64,000 nt of DNA, taken from the NCBI GenBank assembly GCA_036925085.1, contig JAUPFP010000014.1, positions 1,492,001 to 1,556,000 of the forward strand, given 5' to 3'. Shown here piece by piece: positions 21,977 to 32,895 of the stretch (the first letter of the stretch is position 1; the number at the start of each line of letters is the position of its first letter). A program made the position numbers and the translations under genes. This stretch comes from Brachycybe producta (taxonomy: Eukaryota > Arthropoda > Diplopoda > Playtdesmida > Andrognathidae). The notes under the pieces were generated by a model. The model made no database searches and was not told the origin of the DNA. It was given only the letters and a program-made list of their open reading frames with translations.

Positions 21977-22900
21977 TTATTTTTTTTTCTCTAAAAATGT
22001 TATGAATGTTTAGCCATTTTTAATTTATTGAGAAACACTCAGAAGGTCAATAAATATTTCAAAAGTAAACTGAAAAAAAAACCCCTGATATTTTCTCAGG
22101 GGTTTAAGGGGTAATGTTACAGTGGAAAGAAAAAAAAAGACGGAACTATGAAACATTAACTAAGAAACCCCAAATAAAGGAGGGGCAATTGGGGCTCCAT
22201 AGTTAAGACCGAACCATAAGAGTATCCATTTCTAAAGCATTTTCTGCCACATTTGCTCTCTCTTTTCATAACATTACTTTTTTTTTTTTGAAATCTCAAA
22301 GGGTTTTTATCAAGGACAGAGAGAGAGAGTGAGAGTGAAATGAATTATTAGTGGTTTAGCCCTCACCCTAAAATATTTAAGGCTAAAAAAAACATCCAGC
22401 TGCTAAATTACAAGTACAGAGTGTGTTAAAAAAAACACAATGTTGAAATTTTATTATATTTTGATGCTAAATTTTACATTTTTTTCTTGTAAAGAGATTA
22501 TGAAAAACTAAACAACTATAAAAAAAAAGTAATAAAAAAGTATATAATTTTTTTTTTCGGCAAAAGATAACTTGTTCTGATGTTTCTATAATGGGTCGCC
22601 AGGTGGCGATTAGATCGGTTTGCCATAAATAACCTAACTCTATGGAGACCGATTTTAAAAGATTAAAACTTGAAAGAAAAAAATGAAAAACCTGAGCAAA
22701 AAAAAACCCCACCTCCAACATTTTTTTTTAATTTCAATTTCTACGCAAATGAACTTTTAAAGAATGTTAACGGCTGTAATTTAATGTCTAATTATGTTAA
22801 TTAGCTTAGTTGCAGCAACCAAATTGGAGATTCCGGTTATTTTACACAATTACTAGACAATGTATAAAACAACGAAATTCTGTAGATATTTAGAAAAACA
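21977..22900. other. AT-rich noncoding stretch
   Basis: The stretch contains a small hairpin (AAAACCCCTGATATTTTCTC then GAGGGGTTT near 22080) and a short GAGAGAGAG run at 22318. I see no gene. Confidence 0.45.
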
Positions 22901-22904
22901 TTTT

Positions 22905-23250
22905 TAAGCCCACGTATACAGACCAAAATTAAAATGTTCGCGAACCGCTCGAGAATATGCTCGAGAGCTTCTCGCGAGCATATAATGTCTACACCAAATA
23001 ATTAGCGTGTTCGCAGTTCGCGTGGCTCTCTCGTTAGTTCGTCAAGAATTCGCGTTATAAAATTTGTTTGTAATAATTTTGGCAGAAATTGTGCTCTGTT
23101 CGGCCGGATATTCGAGAACGAACCCTTTGATGGTATCGCCTCAAGAGCGAACTTTGTTCGCGAGCTCTCTTCTAAACCTGGTTTCTATTTCTGTTCGCGA
23201 ACTGTTCTAGAACAGCTCGTGAGTTTGGTTTGTACGCGATTTTAGAAGCG
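22905..23250. repeat. Imperfect fold-back rich in TTCGCGA
   Basis: CCCACGTATACAGACCAAAA with TTCGCGAACCGCTCGAGA at the left roughly mirrors GTTCGCGAACTGTTCTAG and GTTTGGTTTGTACGCGATTT at the right. The interior has several CGCGAGC / GCTCGCG pieces. It is noncoding. Confidence 0.6.
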
Positions 23251-23284
23251 TTTCAGTCGTCTTCAGAAGCAACAGAGAAAAAAC

Positions 23285-23460
23285 TTTGAAAAAAAAAAAA
23301 ACTTTAAAAACTAGAAGAGTAACGTGATTGTCAGGGATTGAAAAATGCATAGTTTTTTGTCTCTTAATAATCACTAATTTAAAATTTGTAAAAAATAAAC
23401 ATGAAATTTACAAGAAGTGATGATTTACTCTTCTAGTTTGTAAAAAAATTCAAGTTTTTA
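23285..23460. mobile_element. Family A variant fold-back
   Basis: AAAACTAGAAGAGTAACGTG and TTTACTCTTCTAGTTTGT are the arms of a diverged family A copy. Confidence 0.6.
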
Positions 23461-23861
23461 TTGTTGATTTTGAAACGTTCTCTTTTATTTACATAAAAGC
23501 GAGACAATGTTGTTTTAGGCATTCTACACATTGTCTAAAAAATGCTTTATGCAGATTTAATATGGAATTGTATATTTTATAATACATATACAATAACTAG
23601 TAAATCTGTAAAATGACTGATTTTCTACTTTGGTTGTATTTATTATATTACATTTTTAAGAGAGAGAAAAAGAAAAGAAAAATTGAATTTACTGCAGGCA
23701 CTTTATTTAAATAGGATTTCTTTTTTTTTTGTTTTTGGTTCTATAATTAATTAAATTTGGTTACAAAATTGCTTTAATAGGGTAAATATTAGTTTTTAAA
23801 CAGTGTAACAAATAAGCTAATTTGCATAAAAGTCTATTTTAGCTAAGTTAGTTTTTAGAAA

Positions 23862-24033
23862 CAGCTGATTTTTGTTTGTTTGCCCCTGCCCTTATTATGA
23901 GCGTCAGACCAAATATCAACCAATTAGAAATTGGAAAAAGGGCGGGACATGTAACATCAAAGACAGTAACAAACCAATCAGAAATTGATGACGCTCATAA
24001 AAGGGGCGGGGAACCAAAGAAATTCTGAAGCTG
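23862..24033. mobile_element. Family B-related fold-back (variant B')
   Basis: CAGCTGATTTTTGTTTGTTT with GCCCTTATTATGAGCGTCAG is mirrored by GACGCTCATAAAAGGGGCGG and ends near GAAGCTG. It shares the CCAATTAGAAATTG core style with family B but has different ends. It is related to the block at 31016-31204. Confidence 0.65.
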
Positions 24034-24069
24034 TCTACAGATGCCTGCGTTATTAAGGCGCACTTAAGG

Positions 24070-24274
24070 ACAGGCAGTTAGAAATCGGTCAAACTTCAGT
24101 TGGCTCCGCCCTTGTTATGACGACCAGCAACTTCTAATTGGCTGGTTATGTAGTCTGACGTTTAAAAGGGCGGAACATGTGACGTCAGACTTCATAACCA
24201 ACCAATTAGAAGTTGCCGGTCGTCCTAACAAGGGCGGAGCCAACTGAAGTTCTGACCGATTTCTAAGTGCCTGA
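24070..24274. mobile_element. Family B fold-back MITE with exact 9-bp duplication
   Basis: The ends are ACAGGCAGTTAGAAATCGGT and its inverse ending CCTGA. The flanks CACTTAAGG at 24061-24069 and 24275-24283 are identical. Arms of about 90 bp surround a short loop. Confidence 0.9.
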
Positions 24275-24289
24275 CACTTAAGGAGACAT

Positions 24290-25060
24290 TGGAAGTGTTT
24301 TAGAAACTAGAAGGGTAGCTCAATCATAGTAAGGGTTATTTTCTTATTTTTGATATCTTTCAAAATAAGCTTTTATATAAGTTTAGCAAATTTGTTTTTT
24401 CTATAAAAAGTTCGTTTTAAAGTATGTTTTCTTAAGTTTGCTTCTGAAAGACAGAATAATCTAGAGTCTAAGGTATAAATTGAAAATGTTTTAGAAACTA
24501 GAAGGGTAGCTCAATCTTAGTAAGGGGTATTTTAATATCTGATATCTTTCAAAATAAGCTTTTACCTAAGTTTGCACATTTTTTTTTCTATAAAAAGTTC
24601 TCTTAATTTTGCTCCTGAAACCTGAAAGACAGAAACCATAAAAAGTGGTAGAAATTGAAAGTGTTTTAGAAACTAGAAGGGTAGCTCAATCATTTAAGAA
24701 TATTAACTTTTCATGTTTTTTGATATGTTTCAAAATAAACTTTTTATAGACAAAAAATATCATGGGTCATTTTCATACTTGACGTAAAAAGTTTATTCTA
24801 AAAGATATCAACATGAAAAGTTAATATCCTTAAATGATTGAGCTACCCTTCTAGTTTCTAAAACACTTTCAATTTCTACCACTTTTTATGGTTTCTGTCT
24901 TTCAGGTTTCAGGAGCAAAATTAAGAGAACTTTTTATAGAAAAAAAAAATTTGCAAACTTAGGTAAAAGCTTATTTTGAAAGATATCAGATATTAAAATA
25001 CCCCTTACTAAGATTTGAGCTACCCTTCTAGTGTCTAAAACACTTTTCAATTTCTAACTG
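24290..25060. mobile_element. Nested family A cluster forming a palindrome of about 575 bp
   Basis: A solitary left arm (24296-24440) precedes a large palindrome (24480-25055, centre near 24767). The outer arms CTAGAAGGGTAGCTCAATCT and GATTTGAGCTACCCTTCTAG enclose an inner complete family A copy (24655-24895). The segment between them (CCTGAAAGACAGAAACCATA / TATGGTTTCTGTCTTTCAGG) is also inverted. Confidence 0.8.
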
Positions 25061-25133
25061 TTGTTTCAGAATTCAAGGGACATTTATTTCTAACCGTCTT
25101 CTCCCCTTCAGTTATTTTCGTTGTGTTTCAAAA

Positions 25134-25334
25134 ATGAACTCGTCCAAGTGTAAGCATCAGATCTATCAATGCGAGCGCATTGCATTTTGGGTATTTGTAG
25201 TGTTGTCGTCTCTGTCTGTTGGTCGCGTTTGTCTTCGTGCATCGGCATCATCCTTATCATCGTATTTCGCTTGTTTCCTTCACGGTATCGGCTTCGAGTC
25301 AACTTCGGTCATTCTTCGTTTCGATCTTCGGTGA
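25134..25334 (+). CDS. Hypothetical membrane-type exon
   Basis: From ATG at 25134 a 66-codon frame encodes a Cys-containing start (MNSSKCKHQIYQCERIAFWV), a hydrophobic stretch and an Arg-ending tail. The local base composition is richer in CG dinucleotides than the flanks, as in coding or promoter DNA. A second overlapping frame (25169-25381) is also hydrophobic. I cannot choose between them or link either to a family. Confidence 0.2.
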   Translation: MNSSKCKHQIYQCERIAFWVFVVLSSLSVGRVCLRASASSLSSYFACFLHGIGFESTSVILRFDLR

Positions 25335-25412
25335 TTTCAGAAATGTTCGTTGATTGTCGTGAGCACGTGCACGCGAGATAGTAAAAAAAAAAATCTATTT
25401 ACGTAAGAGAGA

Positions 25413-25444
25413 GTGATAGAGAGAGAGAGAGAGAGAGAGAGAGG
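25413..25444. repeat. GA microsatellite
   Basis: An uninterrupted run of GA dinucleotides of about 25 bases lies in a GAGAGAG-rich context between the two weak candidate exons. Confidence 0.9.
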
Positions 25445-25623
25445 CTGGGAAGTGTGTCACGTGGTGGATTATTATAATTATTATTATGGTAAATATCGTG
25501 TTACTGTAATTAATGCGATGGTTTCTTTCACGTCCGCGTTCAATCGGTTTCTCGCGACGCTCGTTTATGCTGTTTCTTCGATGACGTCATCGTAGAAAGG
25601 CGGGGCTATTATTAATAATAATA

Positions 25624-25834
25624 ATGACAATAATGTGGCATCGTCTGTACGATGATGACGAAATCGGGGCCGTCGTGACGTTTGCAGCTGCTGCTACTTC
25701 TGTTGGGTCGTCGCAACGACCCACCACCTTGACGACCGCAAAAATAGCGAGGATTCTTTTATTTAACTTAGGAGCGTTTCTTTTTGTTACTTTAATCGTT
25801 TTTGGTGACGTCGTTAAGGCGAATAGCAACCTGG
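25624..25834 (+). CDS. Candidate first exon of a membrane or secreted protein
   Basis: ATG at 25624 opens a frame that reaches a strong donor (CTGG|GTAAGA) at 25834/25835. It encodes about 70 residues: a hydrophilic start (MTIMWHRLYDDDEIG), an Ala/Thr segment and then a long hydrophobic stretch (ILLFNLGAFLFVTLIVFG) followed by DVVKANSNL. That stretch fits a signal anchor or transmembrane segment. I could not find a convincing next exon in phase within the window, so the gene would have a long first intron. The call is weak. Confidence 0.3.
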
Positions 25835-25959
25835 GTAAGATTTTTTTTTTATATTTTCTAAATGTCATTTTTTCTTAACCTTATTTGTTTTGGTTGCTTT
25901 GTGGGTGTGTCGCGTTTATAGTTGAGTTCTTGCGTTTTTGTCTTGCGTTTTGCGATTCA

Positions 25960-26220
25960 GGTTGCTCGTAAAACATGGAAAGAGGCGATGATGCGAGCAA
26001 AACACGTGCAAAAAATGCATGGAAAGATGCGAGAAATATACGTACAATTGCACTTAAAAACGTGCAAATGCACGGAAAGACGTGCGAAAACGCGTGCAGT
26101 GAATGAAAAGACATACATGATTAAAACAAAAGTTCAAAAGGACAGACGCGTGCGGAAAACACGTGTAAATTCACTAAAAACGCGCGTGAAAGTTTATAAA
26201 ATTAATGAAAGTTACGGGAA
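25960..26220. repeat. Degenerate CGTGCAAAA-rich stretch
   Basis: Words such as AAAACACGTGCAAAAAATGC, AAAACGTGCAAATGCACGGA and GCGAAAACGCGTGCAG recur with drift, giving a Lys/Arg-rich open frame that looks like a by-product of the repeat. No clear unit length can be fixed. Confidence 0.4.
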
Positions 26221-26350
26221 AGAACGTGTTATGCCGGATTTATATACTGAATTAACGTGTCCTTTCTGATCTGTTTACGGTTTGAATACAATTCTGGGAG
26301 AGAAATATCGATACGCAGTGTATTTCCGCGTTTTGACACATGTTCTTTCA

Positions 26351-26564
26351 ACAGGCAATTAGAAATCGGGACGAACAGAAGTTGGCTCCGCCCTTTTTTT
26401 ATGACGACCAGGCAACTTCTAATTGGTTGGTTATGTAGTCTGATGACGTCACATGTTCCACCTTTTTCAACGTCGAACCACAGCAACAAACCAATTAGAA
26501 GTTGCCGGTCGTCATAAAAAAGGGCGGAGCCAACTTCTGTTCGTCCCGATTTCTAATTGCCTGT
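26351..26564. mobile_element. Family B fold-back MITE with exact 9-bp duplication
   Basis: It starts ACAGGCAATTAGAAATCGGG and ends AATTGCCTGT. The flanks GTTCTTTCA at 26342-26350 and 26565-26573 are identical. The loop side reads TGATGACGTCACATG. Confidence 0.9.
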
Positions 26565-26573
26565 GTTCTTTCA

Positions 26574-27340
26574 TGTTTCTCCGCCGTTTAAAGTTTTTCG
26601 GTTTTGCATTTTTTGTATTCAAAATCTTACAACGATCTTTCAGATCAGAAAGTTATTATTCAAAATGCGGACTATAAACGTAGCATGTTTTTTTTTATTT
26701 TTTTTTTTTTTGACAAAAATGATGTATCAATTGGAGCGAACTTTCTGAATGTTCCTTGGAAGATATTTTTGCGATAAAATAAACGTTTATTTTAAAGGAA
26801 TTTCTTGTTAAATTTCAACAGTTTTTTTTTTCTAAAAAAAAACCGTAAACACGTTTTTAAAATATAATTTGTGAGTTTTTTAACTGAAATATTGAACGAT
26901 TTAATGAGGTTAGTTACTTTTAGAGTAGATTTACGAAAAGATTTTAAAGATTTATTAGAAACTAGAAGAGTAAACGAAGATGCCATACTGTAGTATAATT
27001 TTCACGATGTTTATTATCTTTTAAAATAAACCTTATTCTGGAAATAGTTAGATCAAATAATATTAAATTTTCGTTTTTCTGACCGACAAAAATGGTTTAA
27101 TAATTAAATTTTTTGTCAAGTTTCAGTTACAAATGACTGCCTCAGAGGTAAAGTCTGTTAAGTCACTTTTTTTTTCTTTCCAAAAAAACACGAATTTTTA
27201 CGTCTTATGAAATCAGCTTGTCAAGTTTTATCAGCGGCAAACTGTGTTAAGTCCACAGTTTTTTACACATCGACTACTAGATGGTGGTAAAACCATGTTA
27301 AGTCCTATTCTCTTCAATGAAGAGAAACTTTTTCGATGTT
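26574..27340. other. Noncoding AT-rich stretch
   Basis: It contains one isolated family A-like word (AGAAACTAGAAGAGTAAACG near 26956) and long T runs. I see no gene. Confidence 0.45.
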
Positions 27341-27352
27341 TAGGTTTTGGTG

Positions 27353-27560
27353 ACAGGTAATTAGAAAACGGGATAAACAGAAGTTGGCTCCGCCCTTTGT
27401 ATGACAAACGGCAGCTTCTAATTGGTTTGTTGTGTGGTTCGACATTGAAAAGGGGCGGATCATGTGACGTCAGACTACATAACCAACCAATTAGAAGTTG
27501 CCGGTCGTCATAAAAAGGGCGGAGCTAACTTCTGTTTTATCCCGTTTTCTAATTACATGT
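27353..27560. mobile_element. Family B fold-back MITE
   Basis: It starts ACAGGTAATTAGAAAACGGG and ends AATTACATGT. The flanks GTTTTGGTG and GGTTTCGTG may be an eroded 9-bp duplication. Confidence 0.8.
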
Positions 27561-27979
27561 GGTTTCGTGACTTAACACAGTTTACCTCTGAGAGAGGCAC
27601 TGAAATAATTCTTGAAATTCTTTAAGTTAATTTATAACATCAAAAGAAATTTGTGTTTTTATAATCGGGTTAGACTGTTTAGAGGCTAGAAGAAATCATT
27701 TTTAATTGCGGTAGAAATTATAGCCTCTAAACCAAGTCTCGTTTGAATGACATTTTTTAATTTGCTTCATATAAAAATGCAGGTAATTTGTGAACGACCC
27801 TCTTTTTTTAGTGTATAAAGTTTAGCGAAATGACGTCACTAAAATGTAATGTATTTTCAAACAACTTTTTTTTTTGCCAAAGGATTTTTTTTTTCGGCCT
27901 CTTTTTCGTTCCCTCGCTCCACGTGGTGGTGGTGGTGGTGGATATTACAGGTTTGAGTTTCAAATTAGCTGACACGTGA

Positions 27980-28002
27980 CCCCCCCCCCCCCCCCCCCCC
28001 CC
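27980..28002. repeat. Poly-C tract of 23
   Basis: An uninterrupted C run follows GACACGTGA. A GTGGTGGTGGTGGTG microsatellite precedes it at about 27923. Such a tract could fold as a G-quadruplex on the minus strand, and assembly length is unreliable here. Confidence 0.85.
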
Positions 28003-28212
28003 TTCCTCGTATCTCGGTCATTCGTGATTATTATGATTGACAGCCGTTTTTTTTTTCTTCTTCAGTTCAGGACGTTATAAGAGGAGGGAGCTCTGTGATT
28101 GGTTTATTTTTTATTACGTGGGCTTTTTTTTTTCAGGGTGTGTCAAGAGACTGACGTCACTGTTTGACCCTTTTTAGAACTGTGACGTCATTTTATTTGA
28201 CATATAAGGAGG

Positions 28213-28411
28213 ACAGGCATTTAGAAATCGGGAAGAACAGAAGTTGGCTCCTCCCTTTTTATGACGATCGGCAACTTCTAATTGGTTGTAGTTTGACGTC
28301 ACATGCTCCGCCCTTTTCAACGTCGAACCACACAACAAACCAATTAGAAGTTGCCGGTTGTCATAAAAAGGGAGGAGCCAACTTATGTTCTTCCCGATTT
28401 CTAATTGCCTT
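28213..28411. mobile_element. Family B fold-back MITE
   Basis: It starts ACAGGCATTTAGAAATCGGG and ends CTAATTGCCT. Both arms carry a GGCTCC(T)CCC box variant. The target duplication is unclear. Confidence 0.8.
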
Positions 28412-28499
28412 TATAATAAGGGGGTATGAAAGCAGCCATTGAAGATTATGCAAATGAAGGTTAAAAAATAGTATAATTAGAATAGAACTGAAGAAAAAA

Positions 28500-28830
28500 T
28501 AGGAAATGTTTTAAAAACTAGACGAGCTAGTTTATGAATAATGGCTGATCTTCGATGATCTTTCAGATGCAATGTTGAAAGAAACTAGAAAGTTTTTTTT
28601 TTTAGAAATTAGAAGGGTCACTCAATCAATTAAGTGTATTTTCATTTTTAATTATCTTTCAAAATAAAACTTTAAACAGAAAAACTAAAAAAAAATATCT
28701 GCTGAAATTTGGCTTATTTTGAAAAGTTTATTTTGAAAGATATTGATCACAAACATGAAAGTACACTTAAGTAGTTGAGCTACCCTTCTAGTTTCTAAGA
28801 CACTTTCAAGTTTTTCTTTAAATTTAATCT
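28500..28830. mobile_element. Family A copies
   Basis: A short fragment (AAAACTAGACGAGCTAG) is followed by a full fold-back. Its arms are AGAAATTAGAAGGGTCACTC and TGAGCTACCCTTCTAGTTTC, and its core has TTTTGAAAGATATTGATCAC. Confidence 0.7.
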
Positions 28831-29350
28831 TGAAAGGCAAGAAAAACCGGAATTAAGAGGGTCGCCCGTTTACATTTTGAAAAAGTTGCCAAAATGTAAC
28901 TTTTTGAGTGACCCTTCTAGTTTTTTGTTGTCTCTTCTTCTTCTAAATTCTCCAGTGGGGAATTTTCCTTTTTGGTTGCTCCATCCATATTGACATGGTC
29001 ATTGTCACCACAGGCATGTCAATAGATTTCTATTATATAAGGAGGAGGAGGTTCAAGTGAAAGAGAAGAAGAATCTTCGGTTTTCTCTTCTCTTCTCCAC
29101 CCGAAGTGTCGTTTCTTTTTCTTCGCTTTATTTTTTTTTTTGCTTTCGATTCACGTCGCGTTTTACGACGTTCGATTTTAGGTTAGGTACACGGGAGAAG
29201 GGGGTGGAGAATGTCGGTGAAATCTTATATTTTGATGAGAGTTTGATTCTTGAGAGTTAGCTGTCAGGTCGTTCATTGTTACTAGCGAAATATATCCGCC
29301 TTCGTTGGAAACTAGAATAGTTCATACTCGAAATGTATTTTCTTGATGAG
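28831..29350. other. Noncoding stretch
   Basis: The stretch includes GAAGAAGAATCTTCGGTTTT-type purine/pyrimidine switches near 29065. A short frame at 29057-29260 has no recognisable feature. Confidence 0.4.
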
Positions 29351-29361
29351 CATCATTATAA

Positions 29362-29697
29362 GTAGGGCTCGGATATTTATGCAATATGAAGCAAATGTTT
29401 CTCAATCTGTGGCCCCTTAGGTCAATTGTGAAGTAAAAAATTCGCTATTTAGGTCAACCAACAATTATGATTTTTTTTTAAACTAAAAACACTGATATGA
29501 GGCTAGAACTTTCTAGTTGACAACTGATAGTAACCAGACATCTAGCCTCTAACCAGCCTTTTTTGATTAGAAAAAGCATAATTCCAGTTTGCTCTAATAA
29601 TGATGATGATTACTTCACAATTGGCACTTGAGCCACACATTGAGAAACACTTTTTGCTTGATAAATTTGCATAAAAATCCTAGCCCTAATTATATGT
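29362..29697. mobile_element. Family F fold-back element
   Basis: The outer pieces are AGGGCTCGGATATTTATGCA and TGCATAAAAATCCTAGCCCT. Inside, TTTCTCAATCTGTGG pairs with CCACACATTGAGAAA, and GAGGCTAGAA pairs with TCTAGCCTC. A second copy lies at 48405-48730. Confidence 0.85.
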
Positions 29698-30546
29698 ATT
29701 TCATAAATATTTAAGTTATATTTCAGACAGTCATTTGATGATAATAAAATAAGAGTTAAATGCACTTAAGTGTGTTAACTGATAATAAACTCGCTTCGCT
29801 TGCTGAAAAGTAGCTCAGTAGCTAAAAAATAGTGGTGACAAATTAATACGCATGCGCGCGCGTCCCATGTGGGTAGAAGCATATACAAAATAAACACTGC
29901 AAAAGAAAATCATAAAGTTGTGACAGTCATACCTTATGATGTGTGTGTGTGCTATTGTCTTATGACTATCACAGTATGTTGCACACCCAGTCAATGGCAA
30001 CGTTTTGTAATATTATTTTGGAATTTTTTTTTTTCTGACTTTGTTACAAAGTTATGAGCTAGATGTGACAATTTACTGTCATATGACAGTCTTATTTTGT
30101 TTCTATAATGAGGCCTTTCCAGGATATTCGAAAACTTGGTATAATTTTTCTGTTTGAAGCCAATTTTGTATTAGTTTTGACCTTTTTTTTCCTCATTGTT
30201 TGCAATGAGATGAAATCTGTAGGCGTCTGCTGTGTTTATGGTAAAATCGTGACGCGTTCTTGTCTTCTTATAAATGAATGTAAAATGGCTTTGTATTTTT
30301 TTTTATTGGGCCGTGTTTGTAGTTGGGCTTGATCTCGATTCTAGTCCGGTTCTTCTAGTTGTGTAAAAAAAAAGGTGACTTTGAACGCCAACAACAACAA
30401 AAAAGTTGTAACCTGATTTGCGTGCGATTATTTTCTGCGCTGTCAGATTTATTCTTTATTATCTTTTACTGTTTTGTTTGTTCGTTGTAAAATCGTGATC
30501 GGAGATGATAAGTGGGCGTCACCTTGTAAACTGTCAATCAAATTAA

Positions 30547-31012
30547 GAATTAGAGAAAGGGTGAGAGAGAGAGAGAAAGAGAGAGAATGTTAATCCTGGA
30601 GGGAGAGAGAGAAAGAGATGGAAAAAGAATGTGAGAGAGAGAGAGCGAAAAAGATGAAGCGAGAGAAAGAAATATGAAGAGTGAGAAAGATGGAACGAGA
30701 GAAAGAACGAGAGAAATAGAAAGAGCGAGAAAGATGGGGAGAAATAGGGATCGGGTGAGAGAGAAGGATGGAGATAATGAAAGAGTTAGAATGGTGAAGA
30801 GCGAGGGAGAGAAAAATAAAGAGAAAGAGAGAAATAGAACTCGCGAGAAAGATGGAGCGAAAGGGAGAGAGAAAGAGTGAGAGAAATAGAAAGAGCGAGA
30901 AAGATGGAGAGAGAGAGAGAGAAATAGAACTCGCGAGAAAGATGGAGAGCCAAAGACAGAGAAAGGGAGAGAGAGAGATGGAGAGACAGAGACAGAGACA
31001 GAGAAAGAGACT
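30547..31012. repeat. GA-rich imperfect microsatellite
   Basis: About 465 bp consists of GAGAGAAAGAGCGAGAAAGATGG-like words. Open frames on both strands (Arg/Glu-rich and Ser/Leu-rich) are products of the repeat, not genes. Confidence 0.9.
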
Positions 31013-31015
31013 GGC

Positions 31016-31204
31016 AAGTGTGCTCAGCACAATACAGTCGTTTGCATCGCCCTTTTTATGAAGAGAACGGCAACTTCAAATTGGTTTGTTACTGGATCGG
31101 ATGTCACATTCCCCGCCCATTTCAATTTCTTATTTGTTTGATATTTGGTCTGACGCTCATAAAAGGGGCGGAGCAAACGACTGTATTGTGCTGAGCACAC
31201 TTGC
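31016..31204. mobile_element. Family B-related fold-back (variant B'')
   Basis: The ends CAAGTGTGCTCAGCACAATA and TATTGTGCTGAGCACACTTG are exact inverted copies. CAGTCGTTTGC and GCAAACGACTG continue them. The interior resembles family B (CAACTTCAAATTGG). Confidence 0.9.
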
Positions 31205-31352
31205 GTGTAGAGAGAGAGAGAGAAAGAAATAGGGAAAGAAAGATAGTTGGGTCACAGAATAAGGAGAACAACGGAAGGGAAACTCCCGTGCGGCGCCTTT
31301 GAAGTTGATGTAACAGAATTTCATGACCTTGGACTGAAAGCTTCTCTTATTT

Positions 31353-31497
31353 TAACCGGTTACTTGATAGCTGCCACTGTTGAATGTATTACTGCATATG
31401 TGAAAGTAATACATTTCAAAATGGCGTTTGTAACTGGTTACTTGATAGCCGCCATTTTGGGATGTATTACTGCGTATGCGAAAGTAATACATTTCAA
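31353..31497. repeat. Tandem duplication of about 75 bp
   Basis: Two adjacent units share GGTTACTTGATAGC.GCCA, GTATTACTGC.TATG and GAAAGTAATACATTTCAA. A 105-codon frame crosses both units but looks repeat-derived. Confidence 0.8.
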
Positions 31498-32084
31498 TGA
31501 GCGGCGACGGCGCCGCACATGCGCAGAAAAAATTCTGTCACAAGTTAATTGCTCAGTAACTTAATTGATGTGCGTCAGTTAAGATACGCCCATCAATTAA
31601 CTACTGCACACTCAGTTACGAGGTTTTTTTTGTGGGCGTTTCTGATTCAAAATCTGTTGATTTAATTTTTTATTAATTTATCTTGTGTGGTTTTGATAAT
31701 AATAATAATTATTATTATTATTAATACAAAAGAAAAGACTCTCTTAAAAATACACTTAAAACATCCGTCTATTGTTGTTGTTTTTTTTATTAAAAGGAGA
31801 AGAAACTTAATTGTTTGCGTAGGAGTGAGTCTCTGACTTGCGCGCCACCTGGTGTTAAATGATGTTTTATGTTATTTTAGCTCTTGTGTTGTTTTATATG
31901 AGGAGGAGGATGATGATGATGATGAAAGAGAACATTGTTATTATTATTATTATGAGGAGGTAGAAAGACATTAAGGGGCTTTTTATGATATGACGCCTTT
32001 TTTCTTCATTCGAATATAAAGGGGTTTTCTAGGGAAAGATGGAGGAGGACAAAGAAGGTGTGAGGGTCTTCTGGAATGTCAGAT

Positions 32085-32360
32085 GCAAATTCAAGAGAAA
32101 CTAGAATTGTGTTTTTTTTAGAAACTAGAAGGAGTAAGCTCTCATGTTATCTTTTCATAATTAGCATTTTTTTAATTGTCAGTTTGAAAATTATCCTACT
32201 TTAAAGCAAGACATTTTTTTAAAAATATTTTGTTATAAAAAGGTTTATTTTGAAAGTCATTAAAATGAAGAAGAAAAAAAAAACTTAAGTGGTTGTGCTA
32301 CTACTAGTCTAGTTTCTAAAACATTTTCTAGGTTGTCTTAATTTTACACCTGAAGGGCCT
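32085..32360. mobile_element. Family A fold-back element
   Basis: GAAACTAGAAGGAGTAAGCT at the left pairs loosely with TGCTACTACTAGTCTAGTTT at the right. The core AAAAGGTTTATTTTGAAAG is typical. Confidence 0.6.
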
Positions 32361-32890
32361 CGTTTCCACTGTGAACTCAGTGAAAATTTCAAATGTTGAA
32401 AAATAACAGTGTAAAGTTTATTTTTAATGACAAAATATCATCAGAAACAAGAAAATGAAACAAAACACATGTTTATTTGTGTAACTCGCTTTTATTAAAA
32501 AAAAGTCTAAAAAGTAGAAGAAACAAAAGCAAGATTTAATCGAGTCTTGTCTTCATGCTGTTGTATTTTCAAATATTTCAGAAGGAAAAAGCGATAAATA
32601 ATAAAAGTAATAAATAATAAATGGTACGACTTGAGAAAAAGTTAATATTAAACAAGAATAAAATATTTAAAACTCGAGAAAAGATTTAAATTAAACAATA
32701 ATAAATTGTGTAATACTCTAGAAAAAAGTTAAAATTAAACAATAAATTCAGAGTAAAACTTGAGAAAAAGGTTAAAGTTAAACAATAATTAACAGTAAGA
32801 AATTAAAATAAAGTTGAACAAGAGCATTTTATAAACAAGAAAATTAAAAAATATGTTTAATTTGTGATTATTCGCTTTTATATATAAAAA
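32361..32890. other. AT-rich stretch with TTAAACAATAATAAA words
   Basis: Loose repetition of GAGAAAAAGTTAA...TTAAACAATAA occurs at 32625-32800. No gene is seen. Confidence 0.45.
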
Positions 32891-32895
32891 AGGGG

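Noticed and set aside
26229-26517. Short frames on both strands, and similar ones at 36423, 46399, 60418 and 61753
   Set aside because: They are translations of family B MITE arms. The same peptide words recur at each copy.
30550-31061. Ser/Leu-rich minus-strand frames and Arg/Glu-rich plus-strand frames
   Set aside because: They are translations of a GA-rich microsatellite, without start context, domains or neighbours. The same holds at 37321-37686 and 55102-55688.
31247-31564. 105-codon frame with GYLIAA repeats
   Set aside because: It spans a 75-bp tandem duplication and mirrors it. The hydrophobic look comes from the repeat.
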